A stretch of DNA of 64,000 bases. It comes from Cristatella mucedo. Lineage: Eukaryota > Bryozoa > Phylactolaemata > Cristatellidae. A model generated the notes under the pieces. The model searched no databases and had not been told where the DNA came from. It worked only from the letters and a program-made list of their open reading frames with translations. Positions 35,557-46,734 of this stretch are shown here, in pieces. The position numbers and the translations under genes were made by a program. The stretch is from contig WPIO01000053.1 in NCBI GenBank assembly GCA_009760855.2, positions 1,751,501-1,815,500 on the forward strand. Reading direction: 5' to 3'. Positions within the stretch are counted from its first letter, which is position 1, and each line of letters begins with the position of its first letter.

Positions 35557-36524
35557 GTGCACATTCGTGCCTCCATTAAGCCCACTCCGACCAAAGCGAT
35601 CGCCGTTCCTCAACCTGTGACCTTCCTTAAAAGGTTCTACGACGTTTCTGCAAGCGATGTTGCTGCCTTAATAAGATCTAGAAAAAAGAGCTCGTCTCCT
35701 GAAGAACCTATACCTTCACCTCTGTGGTGCTCACTAGCAGACCAACTTAGCCCTGCCAACCACGATTTTAATGCTTCTTTGGGAAGAGGGGTCGTCACCA
35801 TGTCCTTCAAATTGGCAACCGTTACACCTATTCTTAAAAAGCCTGGATTAGACACAGAGGCCCTAGCAAACTATCGCCCAGTTTCCCTTCTCCCGTTCTT
35901 GTTTAAGATTCTTAAAAAAATTGTTGCTAAGCAGCAGGTTGAACGTATTGAATATAATGGAATGTCTGAAACATTTATATCAGGGTTCAAGAGGCTGCAC
36001 TCTACTGAAACTGCTCTCCTCCGTGTTAACAATGACATTCTATGTGACAATGACAACGGGAATGTCACTGCCCTAGCTCTGCTAGATCTATCTGCTGCCT
36101 TCGACACCATTGATCACGAGGTTCTGCTTGAACGATTGAGTACAACGATTGATCTGGCAGGCGAAGCGCAGGCGTGGTTTAAATCATACTTGTCTGATAG
36201 TGTTCACACCGTGTCGTGTTATGGTATGTTATGTGTAGGGGTCATGTCTAAGACACGAGGAGGGTTACTTGTGGAGTTCCTCAAGTGTCAGTACTCGGTC
36301 CCTTGCTGCTCTCCATTTATAAACAACCTCTGGGAAAAGTGATTAAAGCCCATGTAATAGGATATCACTTCTATTTTGACGTTACTCAGATGTATTTGTC
36401 ATTCAAACCGTCGGAATCTGCTGGGGCAACTGAAAAACTAAATGCTTGCCTTGCCGGTATTCAATACTGGATGTCGGAAAACTTCCTGAAATTAAATGAT
36501 GATAAACCGAACTGCTGCTCATAG
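35557..36524 (+). pseudogene. L2-B reverse transcriptase remnant
   Basis: The frame 35,557-36,342 shows [40 protein letters not shown] and ALLDLSAAFDTIDHEVLLER (motif A). After a frameshift the frame 36,285-36,524 gives PLGKVIKAHVIGYHFYFDVT. The conserved F/YxDD active site is changed to FYFDV, so the enzyme is dead. Confidence 0.88.
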
Positions 36525-37537
36525 GACACCCAAAGCGTGTGGCTGGATTAAAAGGCTTTGCTGTTCTAATAGGTGACGCTATTGTGCGACCATCACCACG
36601 TGCTCGAAATTTAGGTATCGTTTTCGACAGCTGCCTCAATTTCAAAAACTAAATTTTTGAAGAATGCCTCTACAGCTAGCCACCACATCCGATCCCTATC
36701 CAAGATTAGGAGCTGTCTCCCACAGTGGCTTGTAAAAAGTATACCTGGCTCTATACTTCTGTCTCGGTTCAATTATTGTAATTCCATTTTGGCTGGGCTG
36801 CCAAAGAAAGCTATTATGCCACTACAGGACTATGAATATGGCTGCAAGGCTGGTCTTTAAGTCCCAGTGGTTTGAGCACGTGTCTCCTTTGCTGAAAGAG
36901 CTAGGATGGTTGCCGGTTGAGCAAAGGATACAGAGCAAAGTTCTTAAGCTGACCCACAAGGCCCGCCACGGCTTGGCTCCTTCGTACCTATCTGAACTGC
37001 TGCATCAGTTTTAGCCTGTTTGCGCCCTCAGGTCCTGTGTGGACAATAAATTAGCTGTCTTATTCCTCTGCTTAAAGACAGTTGGCGACCGAAGCTTTAG
37101 CTCTGCAGATCCTAGACTGTGGATCTCGCTTCCAAAACTCGTAGGCAACGACAACTACTCTCTTACTGGCGACTATCGCACATTCTTTTCAGTGGTCCTG
37201 AGCGGCTACTTCTATGCTACTCACTACCTCAACTGCTCTCCTGACTCTGCTATGCTTTCCACTTTCTCATTGTTGCGTGAGACAAAATCTGTTGGCGACC
37301 GAATGCGTACCGAAAGCCGCTTAGGCTGTGAGTGGGCTATACAAAACTCTTCTGCGTAACACCCACATGGTTTTTATGACTTTGTGGAGTTACGGACGGA
37401 AATACATTAAATAAAATTATCAGCAGAAACACAAAGGGTGAGGAAATAAAATGCAGAAGAAGATACTGAACGTAAATGTGGCTGCCGTCTACCTAACTTG
37501 CAATGTCTACTATGGCATACCACATAATGTATGCATC

Positions 37538-37540
<3 letters not shown>

Positions 37541-37580
<40 letters not shown>

Positions 37581-37668
37581 TACATTATATATAGTCTATA
37601 ATAAATATATATATATATATATTATATATATATATATATTTAATCTATATATATATATATATATAATC
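37541..37668. repeat. (TA)n microsatellite with palindromic breaks
   Basis: Three nearly pure TA runs are separated by 'catacattatatatagtc' and 'tttaatct' interruptions. The tract could form cruciform or slipped structures. It lies just beyond the 3' end of the full-length L2-B. Confidence 0.95.
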
Positions 37669-37757
37669 TAGCGCTGCCGATCACCAAAGAACAAGGCACC
37701 ACCGGCTTATGTATCAATGCTTGTTAAAATATTGTCAACAAATTTTATACATATAAA

Positions 37758-37799
37758 CATATATATATATATATATATGTATATGTATGTATGTGTGCA

Positions 37800-37871
<72 letters not shown>
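37758..37871. repeat. Compound (TA)n(TG)n microsatellite
   Basis: A short TA run passes through TATGTATGTATG into about 68 bp of pure TG. The structure resembles the 23.3 kb tract. A 5'-truncated L2-B follows at its right end. Confidence 0.97.
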
Positions 37872-37877
37872 TACATA

Positions 37878-39066
37878 TATGCCAGCCACAGGTTTACCAG
37901 TTTCAGCCTGTTCGCGCCCTCAGGTCATGCATTGGCAATTTATTAGCTGTCCCACTCCCCCGATTGAAGACGGTTGGCGACACAAGCTTTAGCTGTGCAG
38001 TTCCAAGACTGTGAATAATAATAATAATAAATATGCACTTAATAAAATGCCCTCAGAGAACCTAATCTCTTTCTAAGCGCTTTACATTTGCTGCAAAGGG
38101 AAATGCCATTGAATGGTAAGTAAAATCATGCTTGAAAACAAAGAAGATGAATAACATGGTTAGGGGTGACATGCACAGGGTCAGCATGCAAATGTGGTTA
38201 GTGGCAGCATGCACAGTGTCAGCACGCATGAGAACGTGAAGGACGAATCACAGGGACCCACTAAATGCTGTCCTAAATAGGTGTGTTTTTAAGTTCTTTT
38301 TAAATGTGGTCAGATCAGGGGATGTTCTGACGCAGGTCGGGAGGGGGTTCCAGGCTTTGGGAGCATACGAACTAAATGCACGGTCTCCAAAGGATTTAAG
38401 GTTTGTGCGAGGTATTTCTAGACTGTTGGATTCCGAAAAGCGGGTGGTGCGATGCTTGGCCTGATGGGGGAGTATGTCGGAGAGATAGGCTGGAGCCATA
38501 GAATGAAGGGACCTAAAAGTGAGCGACAAAACCTTAAAGTCGATCCGTTGCTTGACTGGTAGCCAGTGCAGGTCGGCAAGAAGTGGAGTAATGTGAAAAC
38601 TGCGACGCTCGCGACAGACAAGCCTAGCTGCAGAGTTTTGCACCAGCTGCAATCGCCTGATCACACATGCTGGTAGGCCAGTAAGCACTGAGTTGCGGAA
38701 GTCGAGACGAGATGTCACGAATGCATGGACCACTTTAGACGTCGTATCCTTATCTAAACAAGCCTGTGGAACTCGCTTCCACAATTCTTACGCAACGACA
38801 ACTACTCTACTGCTGTCGACTATGGCTCATCATTTCCAGCAGTCCTGACCTGCTACTTCCATGCTACTTACTTCCTTAACTGATCTCCTCACTCTGCTAT
38901 GCTTCCCACTTTCACTTTGTTGTGTGAGACGAAGTCTGTTGGCTACAAACACGAACTGAAAGCCGCTTAAACTGTGAGTGTGCTACGCAAAACTCTCCTG
39001 CGTAACACCCACCTGGTCGTCATAACTTTGTGGAGTTACAGATGGAGATTCATTAAGCCGTCGTGT
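37878..39066 (+). mobile_element. L2-B LINE 3' fragment split by L2-A
   Basis: Left part 37,878-38,013 ('cctgttcgcgccctcaggtc', 'gacggttggcgacacaag') and right part 38,764-39,066 ('gtggaactcgcttccacaat' to 'tggagttacagatggagatt') join without loss across an inserted L2-A. The duplicated word ctgtg (38,009-38,013 and 38,764-38,768) is the target-site duplication. The L2-B piece is 5' truncated at the ORF2 C-terminus. Confidence 0.88.
38014..38763 (-). mobile_element. Young L2-A LINE 3' copy with open C-terminal frame
   Basis: The minus strand carries an uninterrupted ORF2 C-terminus over most of its length (38,248-38,784), with [40 protein letters not shown] and [20 protein letters not shown]. 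The stop codon is the one expected for the family. The 3' signature and (AATAAT)n tail (38,014-38,060) are clean. It is one of the least-mutated L2-A copies and a good guide to the family's C-terminus. It is 5' truncated and cannot be autonomous. Confidence 0.95.
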
Positions 39067-39420
39067 TAGATTTGTTTCAAGTTATCCAACCAGTGTCATT
39101 AGTAAATTTTGCTGATACATTTAATTGTTACAATATGAATTGATGTTAATGCAGCCTTTTATCGTGAGATTGGGTTAGTCTTTGCAAAGTCCTCTGTTTT
39201 TTGTATATCATTTCACTCTATGGTAGATCCTTCGGTCTTAGCACAGCAGTAAGCCTCCAAAACGTGGCGACCCTCAAAATGGGTTTGAGTTCTGAAGCTT
39301 CTCCTAAGAAACCAGTTAAGCAGTGCTGTTATAGCCCATGAAAATCTTAGCGACAGACAATTTCGCTTGAAGTTTTTAGATTTTGTAACTTGGTTCCACG
39401 ACCGTGAAGCAACCACATCT
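39067..39420. other. Spacer without recognised features
   Basis: AT-rich sequence with one short ORF (39,213-39,416, minus) of no recognisable family. Confidence 0.35.
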
Positions 39421-40099
39421 TACGTGCGACCAACTCAGAAACATCAATCACAGCAAACCCTTATGGCTGCCTTCCACCGTTAATTCGATAAACTTCCCTC
39501 CTGAGTTTGCTATGCTTTCTTAATATATTGTTGATGAACAAAATGAAGTCAGTTGGCTATTGCATGCAGTATGATAATGGTTTGAGCTTTGAGTATTGCT
39601 GCGTAAAGCTGTCGTGCAAAACACCCTCTTAATCTTTGTGTTCTTTTCGAGTTATTGACGGATATACTGCCGATTTATCATAGCCCGGAGATTTAAATTC
39701 ATGCGCACAGAACACATCGCCTTGCTTCATATGCGGTTAACGACGAACGACACGAAAAAGAAACTGTATCTAAAGCAGATTTAATAGAAATTTACGGGAC
39801 TATTGACCCCACCACATTTGCTTATGTTTGCCTTGCAAAATCTAACCCCTCCTAAATTTCTTACTTAGAGCTGTAGCAAAATCTATTTGTTCAGATCTCA
39901 TACTCAATATATATAAAAATCATTAACCATGGTCATTTTACTTAAAAAAATATTACTATGCTTGCATAGGTCAATCTGATAACCTAGCCTATTTCCATTC
40001 ACTAGAAGGAAAAACAGTCTATTGCAAAGATACCACGAACAATTAGTCCGTGGTAGCACGTTCAACGATTACAAACAATAATGATCCGTGAAGAATCAC

Positions 40100-40255
40100 T
40101 AGGTTGTTTGCTTTTCACTTCTTCGGCTTCGAGGTCGCAGGCTCAAATCATGTGGTTGGTGAGATTCTATTGCAGCTGCAAGTGGTGATGATAGCCTGTA
40201 AGGTTCTCCTGTCGCTATACATAAGATGCCGATTAATTAGCTAGCAGCTTTAAAG
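40100..40255 (+). mobile_element. SINE-B
   Basis: The B-box-like region 'gaggtcgcaggctcaaatca' is followed by a body and the tail word 'ctcctgtcgctatacataag', then 'ttaattagctagcag'. This resembles the tail of the SINE-B at 56,770-56,950. Confidence 0.6.
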
Positions 40256-40259
40256 AACA

Positions 40260-40510
40260 TACAAAGTGTTGAGGTAAAATGCACAGCCTGAGAATAAAGA
40301 TAGGGTTAGTGGTATCTTACAGTGTAGGTACCAAGCATGTGTAAGAGCCCGACAACAGCGAATCACAATGAATCCCTGAGGTGCCTGAAAAATGAACACT
40401 TATCTGTTTGCTAATTTTCATCAAGTCATGAAACTTGACGTAAGCCCTGATTTGTTTCCAGACTTTTCGAGAAGGCGAAATAAGTCATGGTCTCCTAATT
40501 AGCCCATTCA
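40260..40510 (-). mobile_element. Old L2-A relative, 3' part (left of nested L2-B)
   Basis: Degenerate minus-strand L2-A 3' region ('gaggtaaaatgcacagcctg', 'aattttcatcaagtcatgaa'). It is continued on the far side of the L2-B insertion at 45,040-46,010, which carries the next ORF2 segments. Confidence 0.6.
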
Positions 40511-40840
40511 ATTAAATTTTTTACAAGCTAGTTAAATATTTTACAAGCAACTGTGGGAGACAGCTCCGAATCTTGGATAGGGATCGGACGTGATGGTTAG
40601 CTGTAGAAGCAGTCTTCTGAATGAAGCTTTTAAAACTGAGGCGGCTGACGAAACATCACCTAAATTTTGAGCACGTGGTGATGGGCACACAATAGCATCA
40701 CCTATTAGAAGAGCAAAGCCTTTTAATCCTCCCACACACTTAAGGTGTCCTATGAGCAGCAGTTCGGTTTATCATCATTTAATTTCAGGAATTTTTCCGA
40801 CATCAAGGATCGAATATCGGCAAGGCAAGTATTCAGTTTC

Positions 40841-41479
40841 TCAGTTGCTGCAGCAGATTCCGACAGTTTTAAATGACAAATACCACTGAGTATCATCAGC
40901 ATGGAAGTAATGTCCTATTCTATGGGCCTTAAAGTATTTTCCCAGAGATTGTGTATAAATGGAGACCAGCAGAGGGCCTAGTACATACCCTTGAGTGACT
41001 CCATCATGGACCCTTCTCGCTTGTGAGCCCTGACCCCCACACGACACGGATTAAACATGATCGGACAAGTACGATTTAAACCACGGCAGTGCTTCGTCTG
41101 CCAGACCGATCGCTGTTCTCAATCGTTCAAGCAGAACCTCTTCATCAATGGTGTCAATGGCAGCAGACAGATCTAGCAGAGCTAGGGCAGTGATTTTCTA
41201 GTCGTCGTTTCTACGAAGATAGTCATTGTTAACACGGAGGGGAGCAGTTTCAGTAGAGTGCTGCCTCTTGAACCCTGATTGAAATGTTTCTGACATTCCA
41301 CTATTTTCAATATGTTCAACCAGCTTCTTAGCAACGATTTTCTTAAGAATTTTTGATAAGAATGGGAGAAGGGAAACTGGGCAATAGTTTGCAAGAACCC
41401 CTCTGTCTAATCCAGGCTTTTTAAGAATGGGTCTAACGGTTGCCGATTTGAAGGACTTGGGGACGACCCCTCTTCCCAA
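40841..41479 (-). pseudogene. L2-B reverse transcriptase remnant (second copy)
   Basis: The frame 41,198-41,479 has [20 protein letters not shown] and [21 protein letters not shown] frame change leads to 40,841-41,047 with VTQGYVLGPLLVSIYTQSLG and HYFHADDTQWYLSF, so the ADD of the catalytic box is kept. Broken by stops between. Confidence 0.85.
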
Positions 41480-41668
41480 AGAAGCATTAAAAATCTTGTT
41501 TGGCAGGGCTAAGTTGGTCTGCTAGTGAAGACTACACACATGAGGGTATAGGGTCTTCAGGAGATGAGCTCTTTTTGCTAGAACTCAATAAGGTAGCCAC
41601 ATCGCATGAAGAAACCTCGGGGAACCTTTTTAAGGAAGGTCTAAGGTTGTGGAGCCATGATTGCTTTA

Positions 41669-43358
41669 AAATAATAAAAATAATAATATTGCACTTGATA
41701 AAGCACCCTCAGAGAACCTAATCTCTTTCTAGGCGCTTTACATTTGCTGCAAAGTGATATGCAATTGAATAGTAAGTAAAATCATGCTTGAAAAACAAAG
41801 AAAATTAATAATATAGTTAGGGGTGACATGCACAGGGTCAATATGCAAAAGTTGTTAGTGGCAGCATGCACAGTGTCAGCACGCATAAGCACATCAATGA
41901 CGAATAACAGGGACCCTCAAAATTCTGATCTAAATAGCTGTGTTTTTAAGTTTCTTTTAAATGTGGTCACGTCATGGGATGTTCTGATGCAGGTCGGGAG
42001 GGAGTTCCAGGCTTTGGGAGCATACGAGCTGAATGCACGGTCTCCAAAGGATTTAAGGTTTGTAGGAGGGAATTCCAGACTGTTGGATTCCGAAAAGCAG
42101 GTAGTACGATGCTTGGCCTGATGGGGTAGTATATCTGAAAGATAGGCTGGAGCCATAGAATGAAGAGAACTAAAAGTGAGCAACAAAACCTTGAAGTCAT
42201 ACCGTTGCCTCACTGGTAGCCAGTGCATGTCGGCGAGAAGTGGAGTAATGTGGCAACTGCGACGACGCTCACGACAGACAAGCCTAGCTGCAGAGTTTTG
42301 CACCAGCTGCAATTGCCTGATCACACATGCTGGTAGGCCAGTAAGCAGTGAGCTGCAGAAGTCGCGACGGGATGTCACGAATGAATGGAACAACTAGGAC
42401 GTGGTATCCTTATCTAAACAAGCCCTAATCTTAGCAATGTTATGAAGCTGAAAAAAGACAGATTTGACTGTGGAGCTGATGTGGTCGTCTAACGAGAGGT
42501 CGCTTTGGAATATGACACCTAGATTTTGAGCTGATTCAACAGGAGATATGCTGGCAGAGCCTATTTCGAGAGACAACCTTTCCAATCTCTGAATCACACT
42601 GAGTTTGCCCATAGCTAGTTAGTTAGCTTTATCATCGTTTAGTTTCAGAAAATTTGCTGCCATCCATGTGCGGATGTCATCAATGCATGCAGCAAGTGAG
42701 TTGAGAGAATTTTTGGTGCTCGAAGGCTTGGAGGGATCAAAGCAAAGGTACAACTGAGTGTCATCCGCATAGAAGTGAAAGCCTGGATCGTGCTTGGCAG
42801 TCACATCAGCAAGAGGCAGAGTATAAACCGTGAAAACAATCGGACCTAGCACGGAGCTAAAGGTACTCCATATTTTAGAGGTACTTCAGATGATCTTTGT
42901 CCGTTCACTGAGGTACTCCATATTTTAGAGGTACTTCAGATGATCTTTGTCCATTCACTGAGGTACTCCATATTTTAGAGGTACTTCAGATGATCTTTGT
43001 CCATTCACGTCAATACTCTGGAGTCTCCCACTGAGATAGGACCTGAACCACTGCAGAGCCGTGTTAGTGATCCTCAGGCGAGATGAGAGGCGCTCTGGAA
43101 GTACTTTGCGATCGATCGTATCAAAAGCTGCCGAAAGATTGAGCAAAACAAGAAGAGACACTCTATCCATGTCTGGATTCCTAAGTAGGTCGTTGTATAC
43201 CCGAAGCAATGCTGACTCTGTGGAGTGATTAGCTCTGAAGCCAGACTGGAACTTACTAGCAAGGTGTGAGGTTTCGATATAGGAGTTCAGCTGGTCTGCC
43301 ACGACCCGTTCCAGTATCTTTGATAGGAATGGTAGAAGGGAGACTGAGCGGTAGTTGC
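41669..43358 (-). mobile_element. L2-A LINE nested in L2-B, with target-site duplication
   Basis: The word tgcttta occurs at 41,662-41,668 and again at 43,359-43,365, directly at the two ends, as a 7-bp target-site duplication. The frames run 42,955-43,302 (LASKFQSGFRANHSTESALL, LLNLSAAFDTIDRKVLPERL), 42,619-42,852 (HFYADDTQLYLCFDPSKPSS), 42,394-42,612 and 41,917-42,393 (C-terminus). They are separated by few lesions, so this is a fairly young copy. It is 5' truncated within the reverse transcriptase fingers. A 50-bp triplication breaks the frame at 42,861-43,008. Confidence 0.95.
42861..43008. repeat. 50-bp tandem triplication inside L2-A
   Basis: The unit beginning aggtactccatattttagag repeats at 42,861, 42,911 and 42,961 with at most one base difference. 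The third unit is cut short at about 43,008. Other L2-A copies have this part once. As 50 is not a multiple of three, the expansion shifts the reading frame between the motif around YGVPQ and the preceding RT region. Confidence 0.97.
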
Positions 43359-43808
43359 TGCTTTAGTCCGAGGGGGCCTAATGGAGGCACGACTGTGCAC
43401 ACTTTTTTTCAGTAAAGAAGGTTAGACACTTTTCATCTGAGTTCTAAATATCTGGGAAGTCAGACTTCATAACATTGGCTATTAAATGGTTCACTGTCTT
43501 ATAAATCTATTTAGTATCCGACTGGCAGGAATTTAGCTTTCTATGCAAAAAAGAGGCCAAGTTTTTTTTTAAACTTTTGGGTGTTAACTCAAAGGAAGTC
43601 TTTGAAATTGACTAGATCTGCATCAGACCCCGATTTCTTGAAACGATGTTCATGCTCATGCCTAGCCCTGTGCATCTTTAGGAGTTTCTTTGTAAATTGA
43701 AGGGATCTCCATGACTTTGAACACGAATAGAAATAACGAGAGCATGCTTGTCAAGAGCACTCCTGAGTTTCATGTTCATAGCATCAGTGAAGGTATCAAG
43801 GCTTCTGG

Positions 43809-44325
43809 TCAAGTCTGAATGCAGATCAAGAAAACCTGCATCACAAGCAGATTTAAAAATTTGTCCATGTCAATACTTTGTAAGTTACATCGTTTGACAA
43901 GTTCGAAATTACTCTTTATGTACAAAGGAGCAGTAACAGTAAACGAGACCGAAAAATGATCTGAGAGGGTCAGTGGGCACACCATAAGGTCCGTGGTGAG
44001 GACATCCTTAGTGACCACGAGATCTAAATAGTGACATTCGACATGGGTGCTATGAATTACGTGTTGTGCAAAACCAAAACTCTTCAGAAAGTCAAGAATT
44101 GAGTAGACTGTTGCTAGGGTTGTCAACGTGAATATTTAAGTCTCCTACAATCAGTAATGGCCTGTCATACACAAATATTTTAGCGAGGAACTCTGAAAAC
44201 TCCTCTATAAACAAGTTTAGACAGCCAGATGGAGGCCGATATATCATAAAAGTGAGAGGCATTGTCTTTGTTAAAGACCTGATTGCAACCGATTCAAACG
44301 ATGGCCCACGCGGAAAAGTGCACAT
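43809..44325 (-). pseudogene. L2-B endonuclease remnant (second copy)
   Basis: The frame 44,092-44,325 has FESVAIRSLTKTMPLTFMIY, RPPSGCLNLFIEEFSEFLAK and LLIVGDLNIHVD, keeping the GD(L/F)N metal-binding box. After a frameshift, 43,809-44,126 continues with HVECHYLDLVVTKDVL and LSDHFSVSFTV, the DH-containing end of the endonuclease fold. Catalytic landmarks are better preserved than in the copy at 34.5 kb, but the frame is split. Confidence 0.88.
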
Positions 44326-44497
44326 TTTATTGCCAAACGATTCACCAACAACAATTGCAACCCACCACCGACCTTGTCAGAACGCATGGACTGATAGAAT
44401 GAGAACCCGGGTGGAGTGGTCTCAGAAATACGGCTACTGGAACAAGGGGTCGTCCAAGTTTCCGTGAGCAGAAATGCATCTAGCTTCTCCTGACCAC

Positions 44498-44920
44498 CTA
44501 ATTGGGGATAAGTAACCCCTTGGGTTTTAGGGAGCGGACATTTAGTAGGGGGAATTTAAGCGGCTGCCCCACAACTGGGAGACGACTAACAAGTGGCTTG
44601 TATTCTCCTCCGTTTGCGTCCGGCCCGACGGATGTGAGCCCCTCAAATTTGAATTGTACCTTGGTAACGGCCTTTGAACGACGTTTTAGAACGTGCTGGG
44701 CTATGGCGGGTGGGCTACTACCGCAATAAGTACTATTCAGGGCTTTCAACTTACGGGTCATAGGTTTGATAGCCGAGCTTTTGGTAGGGCGAATGCAGAA
44801 TGCAGGAAGGTTCTCACTGACCCGCCGCAGAAGGCCCGTCGGTAGGTATCGACTAACGGTGACATCGCACCTTGTGCTAAGCAGGTCTTGTTTTGTGTAG
44901 CATATCCGAGGACAGCTCAT
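44498..44920 (-). pseudogene. L2-B ORF N-terminal segment
   Basis: A 140-residue frame starting MSCPRICYTKQDLL and ending LLNVRSLKPKGLL. The last part is the start of the endonuclease (the N.RS...K box). The preceding ~110 residues are basic, with no zinc knuckle or other known motif. The copy at 34,190-34,450 matches part of it. It may be the N-terminal extension of a single long ORF. Confidence 0.7.
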
Positions 44921-45039
44921 AAATAGTCACAGCGAAGATAGCAGCAAAATACCCGAAGGTATTATGGAGAAATCAAGTAAAGGTCCACACCACACTAGGA
45001 GTCGCCCGAGGCCGCTCTGTAGTGCTGGGAGGAATGCTA

Positions 45040-46010
45040 AGCAATTTTACTTAGATTAGTGTACGGTATGATGGATTTCCTATTGGGTGAGTACATCGTA
45101 TAGAAATGCTGGAAGCTGATAATAAAGTCACCGAAAATGAGTGACAACACCGGGAAGTCGCTGCCCTGCTTGGCTGAGAGCAAGTACGTGGTGGCAGCAA
45201 GTGATCACATGTATGGGGAGTTCCAAAATTAAGACAGAGAAGGCTTGCAGCACAGACTTGCAATAACTAAAAGCAGTTGGTGTCATAAGCCAGCAGACCG
45301 CACTGAGTTGATGAGGCAGATACGGCACATCACGTATGAGTGAACCACTATAGATGCCGTAATCCCGTCTAACCTGGCCGAAATTTGAGCAGCATTACGT
45401 AGCTGAATTGAGCCAGTTTAAATGCAGAGCTGATGCCGTCGTCTAATGGAAGGTTATTTAGAAACAGAAAATTTATGATTGTGTGCAAATTCATCAAAAT
45501 ATTTGTTGGTGTAGCCGATTTTTTGCATCGGGCTTGACAATTTCTAGCTTACTCTGTTTACGATGTGTAATTTTTAAATACAATGTTTACATTACAATCT
45601 TTAAGTAAAAGCTAAACGGTACGAGTTAATGTAGTCTATTTCTACATTTTGAGTGATAAGAATTAATTTATTTTGCATGTTTTTTTCAACCTCGTGCTTT
45701 TTCGCTCAAGCTAGATCAATTTTAATGGCAAACTAATGGCAAATTAGCCCTTGGATCACCCTGCTCTTGAACTGTGAACTCGTCGAGCACTTCAGCTTTG
45801 CGTCCTGTTGTAGCATGCCACAACTAATTCAAATAGAGGTTGAGCTACTGGGCAAATAAGATATTCTCTCTAGGAAAGCATTACTATAATTGGTATAAAT
45901 GTTGCGAGATTTACAGATGAATTTAAATTAGGAGTAGGGTATGCCCTACAGACCAAATTTTATCGACGCTTGTTCAGAAAATCAAAATTTTGCAATTACA
46001 ACTCTCCCCT
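45040..46010 (-). mobile_element. Old L2-A relative, 5' part (right of nested L2-B)
   Basis: Continues 40,260-40,510 on the minus strand. About 45,130-45,460 matches the C-terminal ORF2 region ('aaaatgagtgacaacaccg', 'gctgatgccgtcgtctaatg'), and 45,700-46,010 matches the same old element at 4,980-5,310 ('caagctagatcaatt', 'gagatttacagatgaattta'). It is strongly decayed. Confidence 0.6.
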
Positions 46011-46329
46011 CCAACGCTGAATTTCCCTGTCCTCTCATTCTCTCCCAGCCACAGAGATGACTGTGGGTTAGAGGGAAAACAATGCCGGCCAGTGGATAAA
46101 CCACAGCCGCCCGACTACACCTGGGTAACGGCCCTTCTTTAGACAACAACCACTATCTGTTAGACCCTGGAGCGGTTTTAAGACACAACATGTCTGCTTG
46201 TACTGGCAGAATGCCAGCGTTCCCACTGATCTGAATCAGGCACACAGAAACACAAACAATACACAGAACAGAAACACAAACCATACACATATCACATATA
46301 GCACTAGAAACGATGCTTGGAACGGCAAA

Positions 46330-46625
46330 CGAGCTGGGCTTACGATTAAGACTTCTGCCCCGGCTGTGAGGATAATCTTTTCTGCAGATAAATATATGAC
46401 GGACTCTCGCAACAGCAACGGCATCTAGGGCTGCATTATAAAAACGGTATAAAATTAACTAGCAGCTGATTCAGGAGACTTTTGTATAGTGACAGCAAAG
46501 CCTTCGCAGTTATGGTGACTGTTTGCAACAGTTAAAAGGATCGCCCACGGTATGATTCGAACTGTATCAACTACGGAGCTGAGGCTGTCATAAGCAAATA
46601 CCTTACATAGTATGCCATCACTTCT
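46330..46625 (-). mobile_element. SINE-B in duplicated context
   Basis: Minus-strand copy (core about 46,430-46,625): 'aactagcagctgattcagga', the reverse B box 'atgattcgaactgtatc', then 'caaataccttacatagtatg'. The adjoining 'gacttctgccccggctgtg' at about 46,349 also adjoins the SINE-B at 6,060 (about 6,020), which supports duplication of the block. Confidence 0.65.
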
Positions 46626-46734
46626 TTCAAAAATGGTAACGATAACGTCAAAGATAGGATCATAAGTTTGACGTTACATCGGCGGCACATCTTTCCAATG
46701 CTGTCCTCAATTCCTTGCAGGAAATCAATATAAA

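Larger units (their letters stand above)
33931..37410 (+). mobile_element. L2-B LINE, full-length but inactive
   Basis: The 5' end at about 33,931 coincides with the 5' end of the second long copy (about 45,035, other strand), so it is likely the true start. Order: 5' untranslated region to about 34,180; a basic N-terminal segment (34,190-34,450); endonuclease (34,469-34,951); reverse transcriptase (35,557-36,524); C-terminal region (36,657-37,359); and a short 3' end 'tggagttacggacggaaata' followed by CATTAAATAAAATT. The domain order and the C-terminal LLKELGWLPVEQRI motif place it in the same L2-like group as L2-A. The 3' end is different. Stops and frameshifts divide every domain. Confidence 0.9.
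39420..40510. repeat. Duplicated block (L2-B tail, SINE-B, old L2-A tail)
   Basis: This stretch matches 11,120-12,000 in content and order. An L2-B 3' piece (39,420-39,670, 'gttggctattgcatgcagta') comes first. A spacer with 'tatgcttgcataggtc' and a plus SINE-B (about 40,100-40,255) follow, then the minus-strand tail of an old L2-A relative (from about 40,260, 'atgcacagcctgagaataaa'). The shared spacer points to one duplicated segment. Confidence 0.6.
40530..45035 (-). mobile_element. L2-B LINE, long copy, interrupted by L2-A
   Basis: Minus-strand element from its 5' end (about 45,035) to within the ORF2 C-terminal region (about 40,530). The two parts, 43,359-45,035 and 40,530-41,668, are separated by an L2-A insertion with a 7-bp target-site duplication. 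The first part has the N-terminal segment and endonuclease, and the second the reverse transcriptase. The last ~650 bp, including the 3' end, are missing, which is unusual because LINEs normally truncate at the 5' end. A later deletion is likely. Confidence 0.88.

Noticed and set aside
35557-36342. Active reverse transcriptase gene
   Set aside because: The active-site box is changed (FYFDV), and frameshifts separate it from the endonuclease and C-terminus.
37707-38014. Open frames across the 37.8 kb TG repeat
   Set aside because: Same cause: dinucleotide repeat without stop codons, fused to an L2-B remnant.
42861-43008. CRISPR-like array
   Set aside because: The three 50-bp units are contiguous without spacers and lie inside a LINE ORF; it is a simple tandem triplication in animal DNA.
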